From Halogeometricum pallidum JCM 14848 (lineage in GTDB: Archaea; Halobacteriota; Halobacteria; Halobacteriales; Haloferacaceae), in contig NZ_AOIV01000021.1 of NCBI RefSeq assembly GCF_000337095.1, positions 138,083 to 201,408 of the forward strand: 63,326 bases of DNA, in the 5' to 3' direction. Made by a program: the position numbers and the translations under genes. Each line of letters opens with the position of its first letter. Position 1 is the stretch's first letter. Under the pieces are notes generated by a model. That model did no database searches, was not told the DNA's origin, and saw only the letters and a program-made list of their open reading frames with translations. Below, one piece after another: positions 47,006 through 56,259 of the stretch.

Positions 47006-49945
47006 TTACTCATCACTTCCCGACGGCGTCGGTATATGTCTATCTACTAAGAGCGTCGCCGGGTCGCGCCGGACGACGGCGACGGCGGCCAACATCGCGC
47101 TGACGAGCGAGAGCGCGACGCCGCAGGCGAGCGCTCCGAGGGCGATTCCCGGGGAGAGGGAGGGTTCCAACACGAGACCGAACACGCGGAGTTCGCCGAC
47201 GGCGAGCAGCGCTCGAACCAGGAGATAGGCCACCGCCATCGAGAGCACCGCCGCCGTCGTCCCGATTTTGAGCGCGTCGACGAACACGTCGGCGAAGACG
47301 GAGCGGGGGTCCGCCCCCGTCGCGCGCCGGATGCCGATTTCGCGCTTGGCGGTGTGAACCGCGCGGGTGAACGCCGCGGTGGTGCTGCCGACGGTCATCA
47401 CGCCGAGCAGCGAGACGACGGCGAGAACGAGCACCTCGATGTTGCCGAACGCCACCTGTATCGCCTGCGTGATGCCGCCGCCGCCCGAGAACTGCCCGCT
47501 CTGCGCCAGCGCCGCGCCGAGGCGGGCGTCGCCGCTGACGGTGTAGGTCGAACTCGCGCGCGCGCCGGCCGCCGTCGACGCCGTCACCGCGTACGACCCG
47601 GCCGGTCGCTGCGGAATCTCGACAGCGAGACGCGCCGTCTCGCCCGGTTCGAGCGCCAGCGACTCCGTCCGCTCGACGCCCGGCCCGGTCACGGAGAGGT
47701 TCGCCTCGACCGCCTCCTCCCACGGATTCCGGGCCGCGACGGTCGCCTCCGGGCGCGTGAAGATGCTCGGCGCGTCCGGCGAGACGGTCACGTCCAGTAT
47801 CGGCGCCCGCTCCGCGCCCGGCGCGACGGTGACGTTCGTCCGCGCGCTCCGCCCCTCGTGTTCGGCGACGACGGTGGCGTTGCCGGCCGTCCGGAGCGTG
47901 ATCCGCGCGTCGCCGTTCTCGTCGGTGGTCGTCGTTTGCCCGTCGGCACTGACCGTCGCGCCGGCGACCGGTCGACCGTTTCGGAGCACCCTGACGGCCG
48001 GCGTACCGTCGACGGGCGCGCGGGCGGGCGCTTCGACGACGAGGCCCGCGCTGTCAGCGTCGAGTGCCACCAGCGAGTCGCCGTCGACGGTGACGTTCTT
48101 GCGCACGTCGCCGACGACGAGCGGGTACGTCCCGTCCGAGAGGTTCTCGAAGGAGACGAACGCGCGTTCGGAACGTCGGCCGTCGACCGTCACCTCCGCC
48201 GTGCGCGTCCGGTCGCCGAGTCGCACCTCGACCTCCCGGGTCGCCTCGCTCAGTCCGAGGTTGGTCACGCCGACGGCGACGCCGGGGGTTCCGTTCTCGG
48301 TGCCGACGCGGGCGCTGGTGACGACGATGGTGGAGGTGCCGGCGGCGTCGGCGTCGAGTCCGTCGGTCCGGACGAACTGGACGGAGTCCCCGCCGGTAGT
48401 CGACATCTCGCGGGCGGCCGACAGCGAAACGAGCAGTTGGTCGTCCTGGATGCCCTCCCCCGAGAACGTGCCCGTGAGTTCGAGGCGCATCACGCTGGCG
48501 TCGGTGCTCCCGCCGAGGACGATGGTGTCGCCGGGCGACAGCCCGGTCGACCGCGCGAGGTCCGCGCCGACCAGCGCTTCGTTCTCCGCGTCGGGCGCCT
48601 CGCCGCGCGCCACTTCGACGCCCGAGAGCGCCCGATAGGCGGTGAAGTTCACCCCCCTGGCGACGATGGGTTGTCCCTCGTACACCTCGAACAGGAGTAT
48701 TTCGGGGCTCGCCGTCGCTCCCTGCGCCCGAAGCGCGTCCGCGTACGCGGCCGGGACGCTGCTGGCGATGGGGTGCGGCGCGTCCGGTTGGGTGATGGTC
48801 TCGCCCGTGTCCGCCAGCGGACCGACCGCGCCCGCCACCGCGGTGAGCAGGAGGAGGGCGGCCATGAACACCGACAGCGTCGCCGCCGTCGGCACGAGGG
48901 CGTCCCATTCGACGAGTCGCGTCCCGACGAGGCGGCCGAGTCGGTCGCGGAGGCGTCTCGCGTCGGGACGCTCTGGTCCGGTGAGTGCGGCCGGGTCCCC
49001 CGTCGCGCCGCGGGAGGCGGCGAGGAGGCCCGCCAGTCCGCCGACGAGAAGGAAGAAGGCGACCGCCGGGAGGAGGACGGCGAGGACAGATTCGGTCACC
49101 TGCGCGCTCAGCGTCGTCGGGAGGCCGCGGTAGACGGCGACGTTGACGACGGCGCGGACGAGGATGAGGCCGAAGCCGTACCCCGCCGCGGTGCCCACGG
49201 CGGTGAGCGTGAGCGCTCGGACCGTGAACAGCCGGAGTATCTGAAACGGCGTCGCCCCGGTCGAGCGGAGGACTGCGATGTCGGGCCGGCGCTCGCGGAC
49301 CGTGATCTGGACGACGCTGTAGATGGTCACGGCGACGAGGACGCCCGCTGCGAGGGTGGCCAGTTGCAGGAGGCGGACGAGTTCGGCGGCCCCGCGGACG
49401 AAAAATTCCAGCGCGGAGAGCAGCGGCGTCTCCGCACGCGTCTCCGTCTTCCGGATGGTCACCGCGGATGACCCCTCGAACGCGGCGGCCGTCTCGGAGT
49501 CGGTCACGTACCACGCGTCGGGGAGCACCGGCCGCGACTCCCGCGGTTGGACCCGAACGGTCCGATCGCCGACCGAAACCCGTCTCCCGGCGCCCTGATA
49601 GTCGGCGCTCGCGAGGACGCCGGGGTCGGGCGGCGGGAACTCGACCGTCTGCCCTCTGACGGTGATGCTCGGCGCCCCCCGCGGGACGCCGACGACGGTC
49701 ACCTGCTCGCCGTCGATGGTCGTCTCGGCGACGGTGAGTTCGATAATCGCCGCGCCGTCGCCCCGCCCGGTGTCGTCGATACCGTACGGTGTCTCGAACT
49801 GCGCCGCGATGGCCGTGGTCTGGGACCCGAGCGCGACGCCCAGCACGGCCGCCCCGACGAGGAAGGAGACGGTAAGCGCGATGACGACGACGGCCAGCGT
49901 GTCGCGCCGCGCCCACCCGAAGGAGAGTGCTCGTCGGTATCCCAT
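47006..49945 (-). CDS. FtsX/MacB-like ABC transporter permease 2
   Basis: 979 residues from the ATG at 49945 (MGYRRALSFGWARRD). Same plan as permease 1: an N-terminal helix, a core domain, an FtsX module with VLRSTGATPFQILRLFTVRA, a second core domain, CARDB/Ig-like domains (~590-830, many Thr/Val-rich beta strands) and a C-terminal FtsX module (IGIRRATGADPRSVFADVF). It is probably the first gene of the five-gene operon. The upstream in-frame TTG at 49978 is less likely. Confidence 0.85.
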   Translation of the reverse strand: MGYRRALSFGWARRDTLAVVVIALTVSFLVGAAVLGVALGSQTTAIAAQFETPYGIDDTGRGDGAAIIELTVAETTIDGEQVTVVGVPRGAPSITVRGQTVEFPPPDPGVLASADYQGAGRRVSVGDRTVRVQPRESRPVLPDAWYVTDSETAAAFEGSSAVTIRKTETRAETPLLSALEFFVRGAAELVRLLQLATLAAGVLVAVTIYSVVQITVRERRPDIAVLRSTGATPFQILRLFTVRALTLTAVGTAAGYGFGLILVRAVVNVAVYRGLPTTLSAQVTESVLAVLLPAVAFFLLVGGLAGLLAASRGATGDPAALTGPERPDARRLRDRLGRLVGTRLVEWDALVPTAATLSVFMAALLLLTAVAGAVGPLADTGETITQPDAPHPIASSVPAAYADALRAQGATASPEILLFEVYEGQPIVARGVNFTAYRALSGVEVARGEAPDAENEALVGADLARSTGLSPGDTIVLGGSTDASVMRLELTGTFSGEGIQDDQLLVSLSAAREMSTTGGDSVQFVRTDGLDADAAGTSTIVVTSARVGTENGTPGVAVGVTNLGLSEATREVEVRLGDRTRTAEVTVDGRRSERAFVSFENLSDGTYPLVVGDVRKNVTVDGDSLVALDADSAGLVVEAPARAPVDGTPAVRVLRNGRPVAGATVSADGQTTTTDENGDARITLRTAGNATVVAEHEGRSARTNVTVAPGAERAPILDVTVSPDAPSIFTRPEATVAARNPWEEAVEANLSVTGPGVERTESLALEPGETARLAVEIPQRPAGSYAVTASTAAGARASSTYTVSGDARLGAALAQSGQFSGGGGITQAIQVAFGNIEVLVLAVVSLLGVMTVGSTTAAFTRAVHTAKREIGIRRATGADPRSVFADVFVDALKIGTTAAVLSMAVAYLLVRALLAVGELRVFGLVLEPSLSPGIALGALACGVALSLVSAMLAAVAVVRRDPATLLVDRHIPTPSGSDE

Positions 49946-50193
49946 CTGGTCTGTCGGCCTCTTCGCGCCGGCGACCAAATATGTGTGTGTTCTCCGGGAC
50001 GAAAGCGGCCGCCGGCGGTGTCGGTGTACGACTGCAGGAAGCGGCGAATCGATTCGACGGGGACACCACCGTTTCCGCCGTTCTTTTCGCTTCGATAGGG
50101 GAGGGCTGCATCGTCATCCGGTTCGGGAGAGAGCAGCATCTCGCGCGTTCGTATACGGACACGCCCGAGAGAGGGTAGTCGGGTGAGACATCG

Positions 50194-50994
50194 TTACCGA
50201 ATGGCGCGGATGTCGCCGTGTCCGACTCCTCCTCTCCCGAGCGATTCGATAGCGAAGCCGCGGTCGGTGAGCCAGTTGTGAAGTCTGGCCGGCGAGTCGC
50301 CGAAGGGAGCGAGACGCTCTGAGACTTCACAGTGGATGAGACGACACTCCTCCAAGACGCCGTCCAGCCCCTCCAGTGCCCGGAGTTCGGCACCCTCGAT
50401 ATCGAGTTTCACGACTGTGGGAAGGGGAAGGTCATGCCGTGTGACGATGTCCTCGCCGCGGTAAAGCGGCACCGTCTCGTCGCCATTGCCGTCGGGCGAG
50501 ATGTGGAGAAGCGAACCGCTCTTACTGCCACCGACGACGTTCCCCTGCGTGGTCGTTCGGTCTGAGAGACCACACCCGAACGTCCGGACGTCGACGCCGT
50601 TCAGCGTCGCGTTCTCGCGGACTCGCTCCACATTCGCCGGAAGTGGTTCAAACGCGTACACCTCGGAGACATCGGCACGCGCAGCGGTCACCGAGTAGAC
50701 GCCGACGTGTGCGCCAACGTCGAACACGACGTCGTTCGGACGGAGGTCCGATGCGAACTGTGTGAGGTTGTCGAGTTCGTTGTAGACGGGCCAGAAGTGG
50801 CGGATTTCGTCCCCGGTTTCGGTTCGGAACGTCAGCCCACCCACGGAGGGGACAGTGAACGACCGCGTATCCGGACCGAAACGGCGTACGCCGCCTCGAA
50901 ACGCCTGCATCGGCACTAACGCGGCATCTGTCATGCGCTGGGACTGTAGTATCTTACCACGCACTCGGAGCAAAATATCGCCTAATATTGTCAT
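50194..50994 (-). CDS. FkbM-family SAM-dependent methyltransferase
   Basis: 266 residues. SAM-binding motif VVFDVGAHVGVYSVTAA, then VYAFEPLPANVERVRENATL, and the FkbM post-motif VVKLDIEGAELRALEGLDGV with HCEVSE. Members O-methylate sugars or polyketides. With the GT-C protein and the epimerase in the area, a role in surface glycan methylation is plausible. It is on the same strand as the ABC operon, ~250 bases upstream. The ATG at 50994 begins an amphipathic helix (MTILGDILLRVRGK). Confidence 0.85.
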   Translation of the reverse strand: MTILGDILLRVRGKILQSQRMTDAALVPMQAFRGGVRRFGPDTRSFTVPSVGGLTFRTETGDEIRHFWPVYNELDNLTQFASDLRPNDVVFDVGAHVGVYSVTAARADVSEVYAFEPLPANVERVRENATLNGVDVRTFGCGLSDRTTTQGNVVGGSKSGSLLHISPDGNGDETVPLYRGEDIVTRHDLPLPTVVKLDIEGAELRALEGLDGVLEECRLIHCEVSERLAPFGDSPARLHNWLTDRGFAIESLGRGGVGHGDIRAIR

Positions 50995-51381
50995 TCAGAA
51001 TTGATTTGTTTGCTTGTTAATATAACTAATCCTCATTCGCAGTAGGTCCTCCGGCAGTGGCAACAGCGGCGAAGTTTATCGTCTGCCAGGTCGAATCACC
51101 CCCGTCTGCCGTGATGACGTCCCGAGGCGCCTGAAGAGCGATAGCGTCCTAATCGCTAATAGCTCCCCTATCGAACCTCTCGCATGAATCGACTCGGAGG
51201 GATGCACGCCTCATCGACCGGAGGCCATCAACTCTTCGAGGGAGTCGAAGGTCCGTCCGACGAGTCTACAGTCGGGAACAAAGAGATCTCCGTCGTTCGT
51301 GTGGCGATTGCGGTCCGGAGTAGAACCCGGCGAGTCTGCTGCAAACCCGGGGTTATTGTTCGAGGGAGCGCTACCGCGCTT
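50995..51381. other. Divergent intergenic region
   Basis: About 390 bases between the FkbM gene and the flavin oxidoreductase. AT-rich at 50998-51035 (TTGTTTGCTTGTTAATATAA), a probable promoter of the minus-strand FkbM gene. Open frame upstream of the oxidoreductase start is not family-like. No gene. Confidence 0.4.
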
Positions 51382-52383
51382 ATGGATATCGGATTCGGAC
51401 TGTTGAGCGCCCAGCGACGCCCCGACGACGACCGCTCGGCGGCCGCCATCTACGACGAACTGCTCGAACTCGGCGAGACGGCCGACCGAGTGGGTCTCGA
51501 CAGCGTCTGGACGTCCGAGCACCACTTCAGGGACGACGAGTACCTCTCCGGGACGATGCCCGCGCTCAGCGCGCTCGCGGCTCGGACCGACGACGTGGAA
51601 CTCGGGTCAGGAGTCGCGCTCGCGCCGCTCTACGATTCGGTCCGCCTCGCAGAGGATTCTGCGACGGTCCAGGCGCTCTCGAACGGGCGACTCACCCTCG
51701 GTCTCTCCATCGGCTACTTGGACGAGGAGTTCCGAGAGTTCGGCGTCCCGAAGGACGAGCGCACCGACCGGACCGAGGACGCCGTCCGCCTGCTCCGCGA
51801 CGCGTGGGAACCGGGACCGCTGGACTACGACCCCGAATTCCACCCCGTCTCGCCGGAGACGACGGTGACGCCGACGCCGGACTCGCCGCCGCGACTCGTG
51901 CTCGGCGCGGTGGCGAAACCCGCCGTCCGGCGCGCGGCCCGCATGGCCGACGGCTGGTGCGCCAACGAGGCGCTTTCGGTCGATGACATCCGAAAGCGCA
52001 AGGAGGACATCGAGCGCGTGCGGGAAACGGAGGGCATCGACGGCGACTTCACGTTCTACGTGATTCAGTACGGGTTCGTCGGCGACAGCTACGAGGAGGC
52101 GTGGGAGACCGTCCGAGAGAGCTACTTCTATCAGCAGCGCAAGTACCAGGAGTGGGCCGAGGAGGAGTCCATCGACGAACTCCCCGAAGGGCGGAGGCGG
52201 GACCTCGAAGACGCGGCGCTCGTCGGAACAGCGGAGGACGTCGTCGAGGACCTCGAAACGTACCGCGACGCCCTCGGCGACGACATCCACTTCGTCTTCC
52301 GGTCGTACTACCCCGGAGTCGAGACCGAGAAGATGACCCGGAGTCTCGAACGACTGGGCGAGGACGTGCTGCCGCACCTCTGA
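51382..52383 (+). CDS. LLM-class flavin-dependent oxidoreductase
   Basis: 333 residues of the luciferase-like monooxygenase TIM barrel (MDIGFGLLSAQ..., VWTSEHHFRDDEYLSGTMPA, GVALAPLYDSVRLAEDSATV, GLSIGYLDEEFREFGV). These use FMN or F420. Haloarchaea make F420, so either cofactor is possible. The substrate is unknown. The start at 51382 was chosen because the first barrel strand starts here; the frame is open back to 51184 without family similarity. Monocistronic. Confidence 0.85.
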   Translation: MDIGFGLLSAQRRPDDDRSAAAIYDELLELGETADRVGLDSVWTSEHHFRDDEYLSGTMPALSALAARTDDVELGSGVALAPLYDSVRLAEDSATVQALSNGRLTLGLSIGYLDEEFREFGVPKDERTDRTEDAVRLLRDAWEPGPLDYDPEFHPVSPETTVTPTPDSPPRLVLGAVAKPAVRRAARMADGWCANEALSVDDIRKRKEDIERVRETEGIDGDFTFYVIQYGFVGDSYEEAWETVRESYFYQQRKYQEWAEEESIDELPEGRRRDLEDAALVGTAEDVVEDLETYRDALGDDIHFVFRSYYPGVETEKMTRSLERLGEDVLPHL

Positions 52384-52603
52384 GGTCGGATCACGGCCGT
52401 CCGCGACCGGGCGCGTCGCTTCGTCATCCGGAGGGGGGAGCGGACGGACTCTTCGGAGGAACGCTGAACAGGGATAAACACCGCCTGCTGTTACCCCGGA
52501 CACTTACTATCCGGCAGAGCAAGGCCGAGATAATGGGTAGTCCGACGGCCCCGACGGGGCGTGCGCCGAGCGAGCAGGGAGCGACGAGGGTGAGCGAGTA
52601 CCG

Positions 52604-53014
52604 ATGAACCCGGGAATCCTGTACGGGGTGATAACGATGTTCGCGTGGGGAATCTGGATCGTACTGGGCGACGCCGCCTCGGACTCGATAGACCCCGAGA
52701 TGGCCGCGTTCATCACGTACTTCGTCGCGACCATCGTGGCGGGCATCTACGTCCTCGTCTCCGACGTCTCGCTCGCCGTCACGGAGCGCGGAGTGGTGCT
52801 GTCCTCTCTCGCCGGCCTCGGAGCGGTAACCGGCGTCGTCGCGACGTACATCGGGGTCTCCGTCGGGTCGACGGCCCTCGTCACCACCCTCGGCGGGATG
52901 TACTTCGTCATCACGGCGGTCATCAGCGTCCTCGTCCTCGGTGAACCGCTATCGGTGAACAAAATCGCCGGTATCTGTCTGGCGTTGGCCGCTATCGTCG
53001 TCATCAATCAGTAG
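52604..53014 (+). CDS. EamA/DMT-type half transporter
   Basis: 136 residues with four to five helices and the EamA ending VLGEPLSVNKIAGICLALAA. Half-size DMT proteins work as dimers for export of metabolites. The first helix (GILYGVITMFAWGIWIVLGD) is also typical. Monocistronic, convergent with nikR. Substrate unknown. Confidence 0.82.
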   Translation: MNPGILYGVITMFAWGIWIVLGDAASDSIDPEMAAFITYFVATIVAGIYVLVSDVSLAVTERGVVLSSLAGLGAVTGVVATYIGVSVGSTALVTTLGGMYFVITAVISVLVLGEPLSVNKIAGICLALAAIVVINQ

Positions 53015-53119
53015 CGGCGCTCGGGCGGCTTACCGCCGCTGAGCGGTCCCGTCGGTCGGAAAGGTTCCCGGGGAGGGGGTCCGACCGACGCTCGGGTCGT
53101 TCGGTTCGAACGCTCGGCG

Positions 53120-53536
53120 TCACCGGTCTGCTTCGACGACGGTGAGTTTGACGCGATGGACGCCCTTCAGGGGCCGAAGCTTCGAGAGCAGCGTTTCGAT
53201 TCGCTCGCCGGTGCCGTCGACGGCGATGGATTCCAGACAGAGGTGGTCGCTGAGGTGGACGTGGTGGACGGCGATGATGGTGTCCGAAAAGTCGTGTTGC
53301 AGGTCGGTCATCCGTTCTGTCACCCCGCTGTGGTCGTGTTCGTAGAGAACGACCACCGTTCCGCTGAGCGACCCGGACAGCCCGGTCTGTCGGTTGAACT
53401 CCGTGACGAACGCGCGGAGCGCATCTCTGGCGGCCTCGGAGCGACTGCCGTACTCGCCCGCCTCGACCACGCCGTCCAGTTCCGCGAGCAACTGCGGCGG
53501 GAGAGTGACGCTCATCCGGTCGTTGGCTCGGCTCAT
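53120..53536 (-). CDS. nikR: Nickel-responsive repressor NikR
   Basis: 138 residues: ribbon-helix-helix domain (MSVTLPPQLLAELDGVVEAG) and an ACT-like nickel domain. The ligand set is preserved: His81, His92, His94 and Cys100 in LQHDF and HHVHLSDHLCLE. It is divergent from nikMNQO with a 119-bp shared promoter region, so it probably represses that operon when nickel is plentiful. The start at 53536 fits the RHH strand; upstream in-frame sequence is not family-like. Confidence 0.93.
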   Translation of the reverse strand: MSRANDRMSVTLPPQLLAELDGVVEAGEYGSRSEAARDALRAFVTEFNRQTGLSGSLSGTVVVLYEHDHSGVTERMTDLQHDFSDTIIAVHHVHLSDHLCLESIAVDGTGERIETLLSKLRPLKGVHRVKLTVVEADR

Positions 53537-53597
53537 GACCCCGTGTTTCGGCAGGGAGCCTTTAACGATTGGCAGCGAGCGCCGCGGGCCGTCGGAG

Positions 53598-53625
53598 AGT
53601 ATTACGATTTCGAGCAAAAGTATTA
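53598..53625. promoter_or_regulatory. Candidate NikR operator / nikM promoter
   Basis: Two direct copies of AGTATTA (53598-53604 and 53619-53625) with starts 21 bp apart, two helical turns. The downstream copy is inside the TATA-like AAAAGTATTATTT about 30-40 bases before the nikM ATG. Binding of NikR here would block transcription of both promoters. Predicted from position and repeat only. Confidence 0.45.
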
Positions 53626-53655
53626 TTTCTGCGCTGAGCGACGACAGCGGTACGA

Positions 53656-54309
53656 ATGCACATTCCGGACGGATTTCTCGACCCGTGGGTAGCGGGACTG
53701 TTCTGGCTCGGTTCGGGCGCGGCCGTCGGGGTCGCAATCAAACGCGCGCGCGACGAACTCGGCGACGAGCGGACGCCGCTTCTGGGCGTGGTCGCCGCCG
53801 GCATCTTCGCCGCCCAGATGCTTAACTGGCCGATACCGGGGGGAACGAGCGCTCACTTCGTCGGCGGCGCGTTCGCCGGCATTCTCTTGGGTCCGTCGCT
53901 CGGCGTCCTCGCGATGACCGCCGTGGTCGCGATTCAGGCGCTCGTGTTCGGCGACGGTGGCATCATCGCACTCGGCGCGAACCTGTTCGCGATGGCCGTC
54001 GTCGACGTGCTCGTCGGCTACGCGCTGTTCCGCGCCTGTAGGAACGTCCACGAGTCGGGCGCCGCGTTCCTGGCCGGGTGGGGTGCGGTCACCCTCTCGG
54101 CGTTCGTCGTCGGCGTCGGCGTCGGAGCGTCGTCGGCGTTCGCGTACGAACTCGGAACGACGGTCACCATCATGGTCGTCGGTCACGCGCTGTTGGGGGT
54201 CGTGGAGGGCGCCATCACGGCCGCCGTCTACGGCTACGTCGCGGACGCCCGGCCGGACCTGGTGCTCGGCCGGCGCGACGACGAGCACGCCTCGGGGGTC
54301 GGATTGTGA
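53656..54309 (+). CDS. nikM: Nickel ECF transporter substrate-binding membrane subunit (NikM/CbiM)
   Basis: 217 residues. Starts MHIPDGFLDP, in which His2 and the N-terminal amine provide the metal site of CbiM/NikM. Conserved LNWPIPGGTSAHFVGGAFAG and VVGHALLGVVEGAITA follow. About six to seven helices. First gene of the operon, divergent from nikR, which points to Ni2+ rather than Co2+. The stop overlaps the nikN start. Confidence 0.92.
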   Translation: MHIPDGFLDPWVAGLFWLGSGAAVGVAIKRARDELGDERTPLLGVVAAGIFAAQMLNWPIPGGTSAHFVGGAFAGILLGPSLGVLAMTAVVAIQALVFGDGGIIALGANLFAMAVVDVLVGYALFRACRNVHESGAAFLAGWGAVTLSAFVVGVGVGASSAFAYELGTTVTIMVVGHALLGVVEGAITAAVYGYVADARPDLVLGRRDDEHASGVGL

Positions 54310-54605
54310 GCGCGGTTTCGGAGAAGCCGTGGGTCCGGCGGGCGATGGTCGGCCTCCTCGTTCTCGTCGCCCTCGCGCCGGTGTTCGGGTGGGCGGCGGG
54401 CGCGGTCGGATACGTCGAACCGCTCGAACGCGCCGCCGAGGAGACGGGCGCCGCCGACGCGGCCAATCCGACCATCTCGGGCGTCCTCCCGGACTACTCG
54501 GTGCCCGGCCTCGGGTCGTCGCTCGGGACGCTCGCGTCCGCCGTCGTCGGGACGGCGCTCACGCTCGCAGTCGCCGTCGGCGCGGGCCGCCTCCTCGAAC
54601 GGTGA
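54306..54605 (+). CDS. nikN: NikN/PDGLE-type auxiliary membrane subunit
   Basis: 99 residues from a GTG that overlaps the nikM stop (GTGA). Two transmembrane helices (VGLLVLVALAPVFGWAAG and TLASAVVGTALTLAVAV) enclose an extracytoplasmic loop with GVLPDYSVPGLGSSLGT, the PDGLE-like/CbiN-like region. Needed with NikM for metal capture. The stop overlaps nikQ (GTGA). Confidence 0.82.
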   Translation: MSAVSEKPWVRRAMVGLLVLVALAPVFGWAAGAVGYVEPLERAAEETGAADAANPTISGVLPDYSVPGLGSSLGTLASAVVGTALTLAVAVGAGRLLER

Positions 54606-55414
54606 CCGGCGCGCTCGCCCGCACGGTCGAGTCCATCTCCGGCGCGCTCCGAGCCGTCTTCGCGGCCGAACAGGTCGCCGCCGAAGACGGATTTCTGCAG
54701 GGGCGCGACCCCCGCGTGACGCTCCTGTCGCTCGGCGGGTTCGCGCTGGCCGTGATGCTCGCGCGAACGCCCGCGGTGAGTCTCGGTCTCGGCGTCGTGA
54801 CCGTCGCCCTCGCGCTCCTGTCTTCGGTCCCGCTCCGGGAATTGCTCGCGCGTTCGGCGGTCGTCCCGGCGGCGGCCGCGGTGGTCGTCCTCCCGCAGGC
54901 CGTCCTGCTGCCCGGCGACGCGCTCGCGAGCGTGCTCGGCGTCGCGGTCACCGACGCCGGCGTCGCCTACGTCGTCCGGTTCACGCTGCGCGTCTGGGTG
55001 GGCGTGGCGCTCCTCTCGCTTCTCACCGTGACGACGCCGTTCTCGGCGCTCGTCGCCGCGATGCGGGAGCTCCGAGTGCCGGTCGCGCTCGTGTGGGTCC
55101 TCGCGGTCACCTACCGGTATCTGTTCCTCTTTTTCGACGAACTGCAGCGGTTGGTGCTGGCGCGGGACAGTCGGACGACGGACTCCGCGGGCGCCCGGAG
55201 CGAGTGGCGCGACGCGAAGCGGTTGGCGGGGACGTTCCTGCTGCGGACGCTGGACCGCGGGGAGCGCGTCGGTCGCGGGATGCGGGCGCGGGGGGGCGCT
55301 CGACCGCCGTCGCCGTACGGTCGACCCCGCGCCGTCGACGGATACGACTACGCCCTGAGCGCGTGCGCCGTCGCCGCCGTCGTCGGAGCGGGGGTGGTTC
55401 GATGGCTCCCGTGA
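54602..55414 (+). CDS. nikQ: ECF transporter T component (NikQ/CbiQ)
   Basis: 270 residues, GTG start overlapping nikN. Several helices. It has the coupling region ELRVPVALVWVLAVTYRYLF and the arginine-rich helix GERVGRGMRARGG, which carries the A-R-G motif that contacts the ATPase. It links the ATPase to NikM. The 3' end overlaps nikO by 13 bases. Confidence 0.9.
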   Translation: MTGALARTVESISGALRAVFAAEQVAAEDGFLQGRDPRVTLLSLGGFALAVMLARTPAVSLGLGVVTVALALLSSVPLRELLARSAVVPAAAAVVVLPQAVLLPGDALASVLGVAVTDAGVAYVVRFTLRVWVGVALLSLLTVTTPFSALVAAMRELRVPVALVWVLAVTYRYLFLFFDELQRLVLARDSRTTDSAGARSEWRDAKRLAGTFLLRTLDRGERVGRGMRARGGARPPSPYGRPRAVDGYDYALSACAVAAVVGAGVVRWLP

Positions 55415-56199
55415 TCGAAGCCCGCGGGCTGACGCACGAGTACCCCGACGGAACGACCGCGATTCGGGACGTCGACCTCACCGTCGACCGGGGAGAGCGC
55501 GTCGCCGTCGTCGGAGCGAACGGGTCGGGCAAGAGCACGCTCCAACTCGCGCTCGGCGGCCTCGTCGAACCGACCGCGGGGGCGGTGACGTACTTCGGGG
55601 AGACGAGCGACGCGGAGGCGGTCCGGGACCGACTCGGCGTGCTGCTTCAGGACCCCGACGACTACCTGTTCAACACGACCGTCCGCGAGGACATCGAGTA
55701 CGGCCCCGCCCAACTCGGACAGCCCCGGGAGACGGCGCGGCGGCGCGTGGACGCGCTGGCGGCCGAACTCGGACTGGAGGACCTGCTCGACCGCCCGCCG
55801 TTCCGCCTCTCCGGCGGCGAGAAACAGCGGGCCGCGGTGGCGAGCGTGCTCGCGTTCGACCCCGAGGTGCTCCTCTTGGACGAACCGTTCGGCGCCGTGG
55901 ACGCTCGGTACAGAGAACGTATCCGCGAGTCTGTGACCGACCGCGACGGGACCCTCCTGTGGTTCACCCCGTCGCTCGACGCCGTTCCCGAGGTGGCAGA
56001 GCGGGTCGTGCTCGTGAGTCGGAACGGGTCGATAGCCGCGGACGGGCCCGTCCGAGAGATACTCACCGACCGGACGCTACTGAGAGACCACGGTCTGCGT
56101 CCGCCCGCCACGGTCCGACTGTTCGAGGGACTCGTCGAGCGAGAGAAGCTCCCGCTGACCGTCGAGGCGGCGAGGCGGTATCTACGGCGTGACGAGTGA
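55402..56199 (+). CDS. nikO: ECF transporter ATPase (NikO/CbiO) with altered H-loop
   Basis: 265 residues. Walker A GANGSGKST, Q-loop VLLQDPDDYLFNTTVRED (ECF-type), signature LSGGEKQRAAVASVLAFDP, Walker B LLLDEPFGAVD. Where the switch histidine is expected (STHDxD) the sequence is FTPSLD, so His is replaced by Pro. The operon is otherwise intact, so activity may persist with a slower hydrolysis step or a non-canonical mechanism. Start ATG inside the end of nikQ. Confidence 0.88.
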   Translation: MAPVIEARGLTHEYPDGTTAIRDVDLTVDRGERVAVVGANGSGKSTLQLALGGLVEPTAGAVTYFGETSDAEAVRDRLGVLLQDPDDYLFNTTVREDIEYGPAQLGQPRETARRRVDALAAELGLEDLLDRPPFRLSGGEKQRAAVASVLAFDPEVLLLDEPFGAVDARYRERIRESVTDRDGTLLWFTPSLDAVPEVAERVVLVSRNGSIAADGPVREILTDRTLLRDHGLRPPATVRLFEGLVEREKLPLTVEAARRYLRRDE

Positions 56200-56259
56200 G
56201 CGCCGTCGTCCGCCCGGACTCGACACCACACTTATGTGACAAATCGTGTACGTGCGAGT

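Noticed and set aside
45242-47050. A 602-codon plus-strand open frame
   Set aside because: Antisense to the GT-C-like gene. It is low-complexity (Arg, Asp, Glu, Gly) with no domain.
47354-49471. A 705-codon plus-strand open frame
   Set aside because: Antisense to permease 2 and of the same shadow composition.
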